Shown in pieces: positions 1-5,809 of a DNA stretch of 6,820 nucleotides. Every line of letters begins with the position of its first letter. The stretch's first letter is position 1. The position numbers were made by a program, and so were the translations under genes. This stretch comes from Candidatus Cardinium sp. cBcalN2 (lineage in GTDB: Bacteria > Bacteroidota > Bacteroidia > Cytophagales > Amoebophilaceae). The DNA is taken from positions 1-6,820 of the forward strand of contig NZ_JAACGD010000164.1 of the NCBI RefSeq assembly GCF_022810445.1, written 5' to 3'. The notes under the pieces were generated by a model. It saw nothing but the letters and a program-made list of their open reading frames with translations. It was not told the origin of the DNA and searched no databases.

Positions 1-1
1 A

Positions 2-17
2 ATATCAACTACTACAT
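2..17. repeat. Left arm of a 16-nt inverted repeat at the window edges
   Basis: Positions 2-17 are the exact reverse complement of 6805-6820, which lies inside the ankyrin gene. The match stops at 17/18 internally and may continue outward past both edges. It may mark an inverted paralogous ankyrin segment to the left. In the matching minus-strand frame (Val-Val-Val-Asp) a TAA stands just upstream, so an intact gene is not evident here. Confidence 0.5.
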
Positions 18-185
18 TTTATATAAGCATCTAGTTTATATTCCATATATATAGCTTTTTTAGTTAGTATATATAACACTAGCATACTTCCTAACAGTGT
101 AGCTACATGGCCAAGATCCCGATTACTTATATGTAGACCAACTATAAGCAATTATAATTTCTTACAATTAATAGTTCCTATCACG

Positions 186-210
186 AATGGTTGAGGCGTA
201 GCCAACTATT
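186..210 (-). terminator. Stem-loop downstream of the hydrolase gene, weak terminator candidate
   Basis: AATGGTTG (186-193) can pair with CAACTATT (203-210) over 8 bp, including one G-T wobble, around a 9-nt loop. It lies about 36 nt beyond the stop codon of the minus-strand hydrolase. No U-rich run follows it on the minus strand, so it is not a canonical intrinsic terminator. It may instead be a transcript-end-stabilising hairpin, or chance pairing. Confidence 0.25.
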
Positions 211-245
211 AGACTGATGCAGAACATGCATACCAACACCTTACA

Positions 246-896
246 TCAGGGTATGCCTTTAATCTGACTATTTTTTATAAAATTAACGGCAATGTCTAAT
301 CCTCTATGGTCTATCGAATGTGCAAGCTGATCTAGTTTATGTGCACTGCAGGGTACATTATACTGAGATAAATAGGCTAGTGCATGATCTATAGCATCTA
401 CGGTTACTACCGTATCTAACATCCCATGTACTAAACAAATCGGCGTAGCCTTATTGATGCACTGTGAAGGAACCACTAATAATCCAGAAAATCCTACGGT
501 AGCTAGGAAAGGCTCCTTTTGTATCAGTGTTAAATACATAGCCATCATAGCTCCTTGTGAGAAGCCCATAATAATAGTCTCTTTATTGGTAAGATTAAGC
601 GCCAGTTGCTTTTGTTGAATAATGTCTGTAACTGATGCAACATTACTGCCCAGCAATCTCTTCATCACATAACGGGTTCGATCTTGTAAACTAAACCATT
701 GCCTCCCATAAGGAGCCATATCATATGGTTCTACCCCATGAGGAGCCATGAAGTGACAATCTGGTAAACCATCTTTAATATGTGGAACTAATTTGATTAA
801 ATCATGCCCATTAGAACCAACACCGTGCAACAATATTACTAGTTTTTTAGCTGGTAATATTTTACTGCCTACTTCAGGATGTATTAAATTAGTCAT
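246..896 (-). CDS. Alpha/beta-hydrolase, carboxylesterase/phospholipase family
   Basis: The product (216 aa) is a probable soluble serine esterase of the Abhydrolase_2 type, the family that includes carboxylesterase II, YpfH and acyl-protein thioesterases. The visible catalytic layout is complete. [11 protein letters not shown] at residues 22-32 forms the oxyanion-side loop, GFSQG at 111-115 is the nucleophile elbow with Ser113, Asp161 follows HGML, and His193 lies in LAHSID. The length matches the compact single-domain members of the family. No signal peptide or membrane segment is seen, so a cytoplasmic location is inferred. The start ATG is preceded directly by ATTAACA rather than a Shine-Dalgarno sequence. 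The gene diverges from nth across 163 bp. The real substrate (short-chain ester, acyl-protein or lysophospholipid) cannot be told from sequence. Confidence 0.9.
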   Translation of the reverse strand: MTNLIHPEVGSKILPAKKLVILLHGVGSNGHDLIKLVPHIKDGLPDCHFMAPHGVEPYDMAPYGRQWFSLQDRTRYVMKRLLGSNVASVTDIIQQKQLALNLTNKETIIMGFSQGAMMAMYLTLIQKEPFLATVGFSGLLVVPSQCINKATPICLVHGMLDTVVTVDAIDHALAYLSQYNVPCSAHKLDQLAHSIDHRGLDIAVNFIKNSQIKGIP

Positions 897-915
897 TGTT
901 AATCTGCTATGATGC

Positions 916-923
916 TAAATTTG
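916..923 (+). promoter_or_regulatory. Candidate -7 box (TAAATTTG) for nth
   Basis: TAAATTTG matches the Bacteroidota primary-sigma -7 consensus TAnnTTTG exactly. A TTG lies at 896-898, leaving 17 nt between the elements, slightly short of the usual spacing of about 19-20. If used, it would give nth a leader of roughly 130 nt and would overlap the start region of the divergent hydrolase gene. The match is short and the DNA is A+T-rich, so it could be chance. Confidence 0.25.
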
Positions 924-1059
924 TAAGGTTAAGTTTTGTTTAATGCTATGAGCAGGGTAGCAAAAAACGCAAATTTTCACAAGAGACGTTTTTTTGTACG
1001 TAGCCTTTACCAGAGTCCTGCATGGATACAATGTATTTAAGCTTTGTTATTAACATTTT

Positions 1060-1692
1060 ATGAAAAAACCAATAGTTAATAAAATTTTTAAGATTTTAAG
1101 CCATAAAAATGAGCACCCTAGAACAGAATTAGTCTATAAAAATGAGTTTACCTTATTAGTAGCCGTAATCTTATCTGCACAAGCTACTGACATATCTGTA
1201 AATATAGCTACAAAACCTTTATTCGAAGCATATGATACACCAGAGAAAATGCTACGCCTTGGGGAAACAGGGTTGAAAAAATATATACAATCGATTGGAT
1301 TATTTAACCATAAAGCCAAACATATTATTAGTTTATGTAACCGATTGATCAATGAGTATAATAGCCGCGTCCCCAACCACTTTGACAAACTGTTACAATT
1401 GCCAGGCGTAGGCAGAAAAACAGCTAATGTTGTATTAAACTGTTTGTTTAACCAACCAACCATTGCGGTGGATACGCATGTATTTAGAGTAGCCAAAAGG
1501 CTTGGATTAGCAAAAGGGAACACACCCCAAAAAGTAGAAAATGAGCTACTAGAAGTGATAGATCAGCAGTGGCGCCAACATGCTCATCATTGGCTTATAC
1601 TACATGGCAGGTATATTTGCAAAGCACGAAAACCCAATTGTATCATTTGTCCGCTTAAAAGATATTGTGCGCACTACAAGGAATTGGCATAA
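1060..1692 (+). CDS. nth: Endonuclease III (DNA glycosylase/AP lyase)
   Basis: The 210-aa product removes oxidised pyrimidines from DNA and nicks the abasic site by beta-elimination in base-excision repair. The helix-hairpin-helix [13 protein letters not shown] spans residues 114-126 and carries the Schiff-base lysine Lys120. Asp138 in AVDTHVFRV is the conserved catalytic aspartate. The C-terminal [4Fe-4S] cluster motif C-x6-C-x2-C-x5-C is intact at Cys187, 194, 197 and 203. These positions equal the E. coli Nth numbering, so the protein is full length and the ATG at 1060 is well supported. [13 protein letters not shown] (32-44) and HHWLILHGR (176-184) are further family hallmarks. ATTAACA sits 4 nt before the start, with no Shine-Dalgarno sequence. 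It converges with ung across 137 bp. Confidence 0.97.
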   Translation: MKKPIVNKIFKILSHKNEHPRTELVYKNEFTLLVAVILSAQATDISVNIATKPLFEAYDTPEKMLRLGETGLKKYIQSIGLFNHKAKHIISLCNRLINEYNSRVPNHFDKLLQLPGVGRKTANVVLNCLFNQPTIAVDTHVFRVAKRLGLAKGNTPQKVENELLEVIDQQWRQHAHHWLILHGRYICKARKPNCIICPLKRYCAHYKELA

Positions 1693-1695
1693 GAC

Positions 1696-1770
1696 TTTTT
1701 TGTCTATCTGTGATTGTTCAGGCAATGACGTAAACTTGCATCCATCCACTGTAGCAGAAATAGACAAAAA
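1696..1770. repeat. 11-bp inverted repeat between the nth and ung 3' ends
   Basis: TTTTTGTCTAT (1697-1707) is the exact reverse complement of ATAGACAAAAA (1760-1770), separated by 52 nt, in the convergent intergenic space. It could fold as a long-loop stem at the 3' end of either transcript. Because the paired arms are themselves A/T tracts, this could serve as a bidirectional transcript end. No separate U-run follows the stem, so I do not call a canonical terminator. Confidence 0.3.
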
Positions 1771-1829
1771 TAGAAAATAGGATATTTGGAAATCAATAAA
1801 ATATAGCCTTTTAGTTGACGCCAATAGAC

Positions 1830-2510
1830 CTACCAAGCAATAGGCTTTTGCCCTGTGGCTAGTAGATAAGCATTTGCTTTGCTAAAATGTCTATTTTGAA
1901 AAAATCCCCTATGGGCAGAGAGTGGAGAGGGATGTGCTGATTTTAGTATCAGGTGTTTTTGGGCATCGATTAACGCTTCCTTTTGCCCCGCATAGCGGCC
2001 CCATAGCATAAATACCACTTGTTGTTTGCGTTCCGAAATGGCTTTGATCACAGCATTAGTAAACAGTTCCCAACCTTGGTTTTGATGGGACCCTGCTTTA
2101 TGTGCTTCTACCGTCAAAATAACATTTAATAACAATACACCTTGTTGAGCCCAACCATCCAATGTGCCAGATGTAGGTTTTTCAATACCCATATCTGTCT
2201 CTAGTTCTGCAAAAATATTTTGTAATGAAGGAGGACAAGCAACCCCTAAAGGTACAGAAAAAGCCAATCCATCTGCTTGTCCTGGACCATGATAAGGATC
2301 TTGCCCTAAAATCACCACTTTTGTATCGGTAAAAGTTGATAGTTCAAAGGCTCTAAATATATTTTTAGCTGCTGGGTAAATGGTGCTATTTTGATAGGCC
2401 GCCCTTACGTAATCTGTTAGCTTTTTGAAATAGGGTTTTTCAAACTCTGTAGTCAGTTGATTTTTCCAGGATAATTCTATGCGTATGCTCATGCTTGTAA
2501 GCGTTATCAT
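1830..2510 (-). CDS. ung: Uracil-DNA glycosylase, family 1
   Basis: The product (226 aa from the first ATG) excises uracil arising from cytosine deamination or dUTP misincorporation, starting base-excision repair. GQDPYHGPGQA at residues 69-79 is the water-activating loop with Asp71. Phe84 (LAFSV) is the base-stacking residue, Asn129 in LLLN recognises uracil, and HPSPLSAHRGFF at 193-204 supplies the catalytic His193 and the minor-groove Leu197. All diagnostic residues are present and the length is normal. The start is uncertain. A second ATG six codons in (codon at 2492-2490) begins MSIRIELSW, which aligns better with the N-terminus of E. coli Ung, so the 220-aa form is possible. No TAnnTTTG box is seen in the 190 bp upstream, so it may be read through from the barrel gene. 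Confidence 0.97.
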   Translation of the reverse strand: MITLTSMSIRIELSWKNQLTTEFEKPYFKKLTDYVRAAYQNSTIYPAAKNIFRAFELSTFTDTKVVILGQDPYHGPGQADGLAFSVPLGVACPPSLQNIFAELETDMGIEKPTSGTLDGWAQQGVLLLNVILTVEAHKAGSHQNQGWELFTNAVIKAISERKQQVVFMLWGRYAGQKEALIDAQKHLILKSAHPSPLSAHRGFFQNRHFSKANAYLLATGQKPIAW

Positions 2511-2588
2511 ATGGTTAGTTTTTATTTAGCCCTATGGCACAATACGCAAAAAAAGCAAGAAGTCCAACTAGTAAAAAGCTATTGAAAG

Positions 2589-2657
2589 CACCTCTTACAA
2601 ATGACCAGCAAAACAGTTGCAATGGAGGCTAAAGCCTGGATTCTGTTTGTAGAGGTG
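2589..2657 (-). ncRNA. Predicted stem-loop element between the barrel gene and ung
   Basis: On the minus strand CACCTCTACAAA (2657-2646) pairs with TTTGTAAGAGGTG (2601-2589) over 12 bp with a single bulged A. Inside, CAG/CTG can pair further, and AGGC-TTTA-GCCT (2637-2626) forms a compact tetraloop hairpin. A T-rich stretch (CTTTCAATAGCTTTTT) follows. The position, after the barrel stop and before ung, fits a 3'-end structure or terminator of the barrel transcript, or a leader element of ung. The inner segment ACAGAATCCAGGCTTTA (2646-2630) resembles the conserved 3' P4 segment of RNase P RNA, but no matching 5' half lies nearby. The fold is an eye-made prediction and its function is unknown. 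Confidence 0.4.
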
Positions 2658-2683
2658 TAAAGGATGCTTTCACCACCTTTTAC
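2657..2683 (-). repeat. Second small hairpin next to the 2589-2657 stem
   Basis: GTAAAAGG (2683-2676 on the minus strand) can pair with CCTTTAC (2663-2657) with one bulge and a 12-nt loop. It begins 18 nt past the barrel-gene stop and abuts the larger stem-loop. No T-run follows directly, so it is not a stand-alone terminator. Confidence 0.3.
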
Positions 2684-2700
2684 GAAAGGGAAAAAACAAT

Positions 2701-3507
2701 TTAGTATAGTTTGGCTAAATTAAAGCCTACAGAAACATGGACAGAGGTAAACAAGGGGCGTTCGTCCTTATTTTTTATGTTTAATAAATTATAAGGCAGC
2801 ATGCTTTTTAATTCTAGAAGCAACCCATTTGGAAGTTCCCAAGAAGTTCCACCTACAAACCCAAATTTAAGTCTCTTTTCGTTCTTACTAGAAGGAGAGC
2901 CTGTAGAAGAGCCATCAGTGTCTGATCCTAATTCTGTCAGATTAGACGTAAATGCATCTTTTTGAGTACGCTTGATACAATAGCAAATGTGCAAGCCCGC
3001 GAAAAGACGACCCAGAAAATAATCATCTTTAAAATCTGGCCGAATAGCCCTGGTCCAGTACCATGTGAGTAACGCGTTTTTTGCAATCGTATGGACAGAA
3101 CAGATCTTGTTACTCGAGGATATCCCAGCGGATTTAATAGTTTTATCAAATCTATTGTACAATAATTCTGCGCCTAATCCTATATGATCGTTAAAAGAAC
3201 GTTCCATATATAGGGCAACCCCAAACCAAGGATTCCACATACTATAATTCAATCCTCCTACTGCTTCTGCTACACCTTGTCCGAATGATACTGCCTCTCC
3301 TAAGATTGGTACTTGTTTTAGTGCTGCTAATTCCGGTCCGTTAGATTGCAATAACTTACTAGCTTTCTTTTCTTGGTCAGATAATGTACCAAAAGAAGTA
3401 GTTCCTGCTATTTTTATACCATAACTCCAATTCTCTGCTGCAGCTTTGGGTGATGGCATCAAACCTAACACCATTAAGCATGCTATACTTTTTCTTAAAC
3501 TATTCAT
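2701..3507 (-). CDS. Outer-membrane beta-barrel protein, PorT-like
   Basis: The 268-aa product has a classic Sec signal peptide. It has a positive start (MNSLRK), a hydrophobic stretch at residues 8-17 and an AAA cleavage site, probably after Ala24, giving a mature start of ENWSYG. The mature part alternates polar and aromatic/hydrophobic residues, as in WFGVALYMERSFN (94-106), IGLGAELLYNRF (109-120), LKFGFVGGTSWEL (213-225) and SVHVSVGFNLAKLY (255-268). It ends in an aromatic residue, as barrels recognised by the BAM machinery do. A Gly/Ser/Asp-rich loop at 193-208 is probably extracellular. It resembles the small PorT-type barrels common in Bacteroidota, but I cannot assign a specific function. 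Cys136, Cys175 and Cys177 are unusual for an exported barrel. The ATG is preceded by ATTAACA at 6 nt. It could be an adhesin or just a structural barrel. Confidence 0.75.
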   Translation of the reverse strand: MNSLRKSIACLMVLGLMPSPKAAAENWSYGIKIAGTTSFGTLSDQEKKASKLLQSNGPELAALKQVPILGEAVSFGQGVAEAVGGLNYSMWNPWFGVALYMERSFNDHIGLGAELLYNRFDKTIKSAGISSSNKICSVHTIAKNALLTWYWTRAIRPDFKDDYFLGRLFAGLHICYCIKRTQKDAFTSNLTELGSDTDGSSTGSPSSKNEKRLKFGFVGGTSWELPNGLLLELKSMLPYNLLNIKNKDERPLFTSVHVSVGFNLAKLY

Positions 3508-3555
3508 GGTAAATGTTAATTAATTAGTAATGGTTAATGTATTAATATAGTATCT

Positions 3556-3574
3556 ATTCACAGCTATGGTGAAT
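3556..3574. promoter_or_regulatory. Dyad ATTCAC-n7-GTGAAT upstream of the barrel gene
   Basis: Six-base perfect arms (3556-3561 and 3569-3574) flank 7 nt, starting about 50 nt upstream of the barrel start codon. The size and symmetry fit either an operator for a dimeric regulator or a leader hairpin. There is no independent support. Confidence 0.25.
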
Positions 3575-3618
3575 TTAAGCAAAAAAAGAAAAAACACTCC
3601 TTGTAATAATTTCGTGAA

Positions 3619-3636
3619 CAGGTACTTAAATACCTG
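3619..3636. promoter_or_regulatory. 18-bp near-perfect palindrome in the barrel leader
   Basis: CAGGTA (3619-3624) and TACCTG (3631-3636) are perfect arms. The centre CTTAAA is itself almost symmetric, so only one base pair of the 18 breaks the palindrome. It lies about 112 nt upstream of the barrel start codon. It could be a protein-binding operator or a transcript hairpin, and is better conserved as a DNA palindrome than as a terminator because no U-run adjoins it. Confidence 0.35.
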
Positions 3637-3657
3637 AACTATTCAGCTGATATACAA

Positions 3658-3710
3658 GAAAATAAAATAAAAGTAAGCCAGATATATGAACTTTTATTCA
3701 TAAATGGCTT
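3658..3710 (-). terminator. Terminator-like hairpin downstream of the ABC-F gene
   Basis: On the minus strand AAGCCA (3710-3705) pairs with TGGCTT (3680-3675). After a small internal loop, TATGAA (3702-3697) pairs with TTCATA (3690-3685). The stem is followed by ACTTTTATTTTATTTTC, a U-rich tail as expected of an intrinsic terminator. It starts 109 nt after the ABC-F stop codon and would end that transcript before the barrel gene. If the candidate promoter at 3775-3782 is real, the same hairpin would sit in the barrel leader and could act as an attenuator. Confidence 0.5.
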
Positions 3711-3774
3711 TGTTCCACTTAATTTAAGTTAAGGCTGGTTTGAATATTAAACTAAATCTTTAACTAAAAGAAGA

Positions 3775-3782
3775 CAAATTTA
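3775..3782 (-). promoter_or_regulatory. Candidate -7 box (TAAATTTG) upstream of the barrel gene
   Basis: The minus strand reads TAAATTTG here, an exact fit to TAnnTTTG, with a TTG (3805-3803) 20 nt upstream as a -33 element. It would give the barrel mRNA a leader of roughly 260 nt that includes the terminator-like hairpin at 3658-3710. No closer exact match was found between this site and the barrel start. Confidence 0.3.
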
Positions 3783-3819
3783 AGGTTTTGTATTCAACAA
3801 TGCAAGATAAGCTGGCTAT

Positions 3820-5433
3820 CTAACTCAAGTTCACCACCTCTTTAAATTCTTCATAGCTGCCTGGAAATACCTTTACTTTTTTGTTTTCGATATACCAGAT
3901 TTTATTGGCTACCTGTTGGATAAAATTACGGTCATGTGATACAAATAAACAAGTACCTTCATATTGCTGTAGCGCTTGTCCAAGTGTATCAATAGAATGA
4001 ATATCTAAGTGGTTGGTTGGTTCGTCCAGTAATAGAAAGTTTGCTTGAGAAAGCAGTACGGTGGCTAAGGCAACTCGTGCTTTTTCGCCACCAGAGAGCA
4101 CTGCTATCTTTTTAAATACATCATCCTTAGTGAAAAGAAACATACCTGCTATGGTACGCAATTCTTGTTCCGTACGTTCTGTGCCATCACTATGGCTACT
4201 ATGGGCACGTAATGCTTCTATAATGGTATGTTCTAGATTTAACGCTTCTAACTGATGCTGGGCATAAAAAGCCATCTCTACATTATTACCAAAGCTCCTT
4301 TGTTGTTGCTCAGCGGCTTCATGTTCAGCTATAATACGCAATAGAGTCGTTTTACCACGTCCATTAGCACCAATTAAAGCGATTTTATCGCCTCGATTAA
4401 TTTCTACGGCCGCATTTTTTAAAATAGATACAGGACCATAAGACTTATTGATCTTATCTATTACTGCAATAATTTTGCCAGGATTTTGTTTGATGGAAAA
4501 CTGAATTTTTATCGTTTTACGATGGGCAGAAGGGACTTCTATTTTATCTATTTTATCTAATGCCTTGATCCTAGATTGAACAAGTTTGGCTTTACTAGCC
4601 TTGGCCCTAAAACGATCTATAAATTCTTGTGCATGTTTGAGTTGTTTTTGTTGATTGGCATAGGCATTTTCGAGTAATTCACTTCTTTCTGATTTTTGTA
4701 TTTCATACGCACTATAGTTGCCTACATAAACGGTAAACTTTTTCTCAGCAATCTCTACAATTTTACTGGTAGTACCATCTAAAAAGCTTCTGTCGTGTGA
4801 AACCACTATAAAAGCACTATCATAGTTTTTTAAATAGGCTTCCACCCACTTAATAGAGACTAAGTCGAGGTGGTTGGTTGGTTCATCCAATATCAGTAAA
4901 GAAGGTTGTTGCAAAAGCAGATTGGCAAACATAACACGCATGCGCCAGCCTCCTGAAAACTCAGCAAGTGAACGATCCAAATCTTTGGTAGTAAAACCCA
5001 TACCCTCTAACATGGCCTCCGTTCTTGACTGTATATCATAGCCACCTATCCGCTCAAACGTTTCTTGCAGATGCGATAACTGAGCAAGCAAATCATCCGA
5101 ATAGTTGACCTCCATCTGTTGGCATAAAGATTCAATTTTTTTTTGCGTAACCAATGCTTGACTGAAAGCTTCCATGGCTACATTGCGAATACTGTCTTGA
5201 GATTGATAAGAAAGCAGATCCTGGTTGAGAAAACCAATAGAGCACTCTTTTCTTCTGGTCACTTTGCCGCTATCGGGTGTAAGGTCACCGGTAATAATCT
5301 TTAATAAAGTAGATTTTCCAGCTCCATTTGGGCCTATTAGGCCAATTTTATCTTTGGGCTTAATATGAAGGGAAGCTGAATCATATAGGGTTCGTTTGCC
5401 CAAATGATAGGTAAGGTCATTGATTACAATCAT
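3820..5433 (-). CDS. ABC-F family ATPase (ribosome-associated, non-transport)
   Basis: The 537-aa product has two tandem ABC nucleotide-binding domains and no membrane segments, the hallmark of ABC-F proteins, which bind the ribosomal E-site region. Domain 1 has Walker A GPNGAGKS (34-41), signature SGGWRMR (160-166), Walker [13 protein letters not shown] (179-190, catalytic Glu184) and switch His213. The basic inter-domain linker (about 245-300, [18 protein letters not shown] at 275-292) is the P-site tRNA-interaction motif region. Domain 2 has Walker A GANGRGKT (355-362), signature LSGGEKAR (446-453), Walker [12 protein letters not shown] (467-477, Glu471) and His500. All catalytic residues are intact. 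Length and the lack of a long C-terminal extension suggest a housekeeping YbiT/EttA-like factor rather than Uup, though antibiotic-resistance ABC-F proteins share the same plan. A run of nine A on the coding strand encodes Gln-Lys-Lys near residues 97-99. Confidence 0.95.
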   Translation of the reverse strand: MIVINDLTYHLGKRTLYDSASLHIKPKDKIGLIGPNGAGKSTLLKIITGDLTPDSGKVTRRKECSIGFLNQDLLSYQSQDSIRNVAMEAFSQALVTQKKIESLCQQMEVNYSDDLLAQLSHLQETFERIGGYDIQSRTEAMLEGMGFTTKDLDRSLAEFSGGWRMRVMFANLLLQQPSLLILDEPTNHLDLVSIKWVEAYLKNYDSAFIVVSHDRSFLDGTTSKIVEIAEKKFTVYVGNYSAYEIQKSERSELLENAYANQQKQLKHAQEFIDRFRAKASKAKLVQSRIKALDKIDKIEVPSAHRKTIKIQFSIKQNPGKIIAVIDKINKSYGPVSILKNAAVEINRGDKIALIGANGRGKTTLLRIIAEHEAAEQQQRSFGNNVEMAFYAQHQLEALNLEHTIIEALRAHSSHSDGTERTEQELRTIAGMFLFTKDDVFKKIAVLSGGEKARVALATVLLSQANFLLLDEPTNHLDIHSIDTLGQALQQYEGTCLFVSHDRNFIQQVANKIWYIENKKVKVFPGSYEEFKEVVNLS

Positions 5434-5456
5434 GGAATTTTATTAGCTTTTTTTCG

Positions 5457-5489
5457 AGCATAGTAGGGAATATAGATCACTATTATGCT
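5457..5489 (-). promoter_or_regulatory. Hairpin in the presumed ABC-F mRNA leader
   Basis: The minus strand can form a stem of AGCATA, one A-C mismatch and TAG, paired with CTA and TATGCT, closing a 13-nt loop. It lies 24 nt upstream of the ABC-F start codon. With the candidate -7 box just upstream, the hairpin would be at the very 5' end of the transcript, where it might stabilise the mRNA or affect initiation. Confidence 0.35.
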
Positions 5490-5497
5490 ATAAGAAG

Positions 5498-5505
5498 CAA
5501 ATATA
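5498..5505 (-). promoter_or_regulatory. Candidate -7 box (TATATTTG) for the ABC-F gene
   Basis: The minus strand reads TATATTTG, an exact match to TAnnTTTG. Transcription would begin near 5490, giving a leader of about 55-60 nt. No TTG/TTTG -33 element is present at the proper distance, so support is partial. Confidence 0.35.
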
Positions 5506-5713
5506 AGCCAATTTTTATTATTATGGTACCTTATAAACATCACTCCCTAATCCTACCATCTATCCGCTTAATTACATCTGATCTTTGTATTATTTTTTCT
5601 TGTCATTATACTTATTTTTAGTTATTATAATAATACGCTTAACTTTAAAAATTTTTTATAATAAATTTTATGACATTCTATTACGCTAAGTTAAATTTTG
5701 TTGTTTTTCTTAA

Positions 5714-5744
5714 GATTAACCAGATAGCCTAATGACGATTAACC
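5714..5744 (+). repeat. Direct repeat GATTAACC x2 upstream of the ankyrin gene
   Basis: GATTAACC occurs at 5714-5721 and 5737-5744, 23 bp start to start, about 58-88 bp before the ankyrin start codon. Same-face spacing of about two helical turns would fit tandem activator sites. The copies are short and may be chance. Confidence 0.25.
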
Positions 5745-5783
5745 TAACTATTATCCCATTACGTTAGTTCAAACTATAACATA

Positions 5784-5809
5784 CCATGAAACACTAATGC
5801 CATGAAACA
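5784..5809 (+). promoter_or_regulatory. Duplicated start context with overlapping mini-ORFs
   Basis: CCATGAAACA occurs at 5784-5793 and 5800-5809. The first ATG reads Met-Lys-His-stop (5786-5797). Its TAA overlaps another ATG, reading Met-Pro-stop (5797-5805), whose TGA overlaps the ankyrin ATG (5802-5804). The layout could couple translation by re-initiation. The ankyrin start is preferred because only it opens the long frame and directly leads a lipoprotein signal peptide. Confidence 0.4.

Larger units (their letters stand above)
1..245. other. Left-edge noncoding stretch, no gene recognised
   Basis: I see no open frame of meaningful length on either strand, and no tRNA-like or insertion-sequence-like structure. 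It is A+T-rich with scattered short dyads: the 10-bp palindrome TGTAGCTACA at 98-107 and a small ATGCA/TGCAT hairpin at 217-231. The octamer CCAACTAT occurs twice (138-145 and 202-209). Positions 2-17 are the exact reverse complement of 6805-6820. The region lies downstream of the minus-strand hydrolase gene, so its right part is probably that gene's 3' untranslated DNA. It could also contain decayed gene remnants, but nothing translates convincingly. Confidence 0.5.
3508..3819. other. 312-bp spacer between barrel and ABC-F genes, rich in dyads
   Basis: There is no gene in either strand. It is the barrel gene's leader and the ABC-F gene's 3' flank. It contains, from the barrel start outward: the dyad ATTCAC-n7-GTGAAT at 3556-3574; a T6-C-T7 tract on the minus strand near 3581-3594; the palindrome at 3619-3636; TCAGCTGA at 3643-3650; a terminator-like hairpin at 3675-3710; the short palindrome ACTTAATTTAAGT at 3717-3729; and a candidate -7 box at 3775-3782. 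Everything reads naturally on the minus strand, the direction of both flanking genes. Confidence 0.5.
5434..5801. other. 368-bp very A+T-rich divergent spacer
   Basis: There is no gene here. It separates the minus-strand ABC-F start from the plus-strand ankyrin gene, so it should carry both promoters. The left part has a -7 candidate for ABC-F (5498-5505) and a hairpin (5457-5489). The middle (about 5590-5700) is almost pure A/T, with long T and A runs. The right part has two GATTAACC copies (5714-5721 and 5737-5744) and a duplicated start context. No exact TAnnTTTG box is seen on the plus strand. TAAATTTT at 5662-5669 and 5692-5699 are one base away. Confidence 0.5.

Noticed and set aside
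1134..1523. 129-codon minus-strand frame opposite nth
   Set aside because: It is a shadow of nth, whose motifs are fully conserved; its translation shows no family features.
1580..1836. Short frames overlapping the 3' end of nth (66 codons plus, 78 codons minus)
   Set aside because: They overlap nth's Fe-S motif coding region out of frame, look non-protein-like, and have no start context or homology I recognise.
2589..2960. A complete RNase P RNA gene on the minus strand, suggested by ACAGAATCCAGGCTTTA at 2646-2630
   Set aside because: No 5' conserved segment (GAGGAAAGTCC type) occurs at the needed distance, and the space is filled by the coherent C-terminal part of the barrel protein.
2937..3149. 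70-codon frame inside the barrel gene
   Set aside because: It is an alternate-frame shadow of the barrel coding sequence.
3579..3602. AAGGAG followed by T-runs on the minus strand, as a ribosome binding site for a small gene
   Set aside because: No start codon follows at a usable distance and no open frame results.
4061..4255. 64-codon plus-strand frame inside the ABC-F gene
   Set aside because: It is antisense to the second ATPase domain, with no independent signals.
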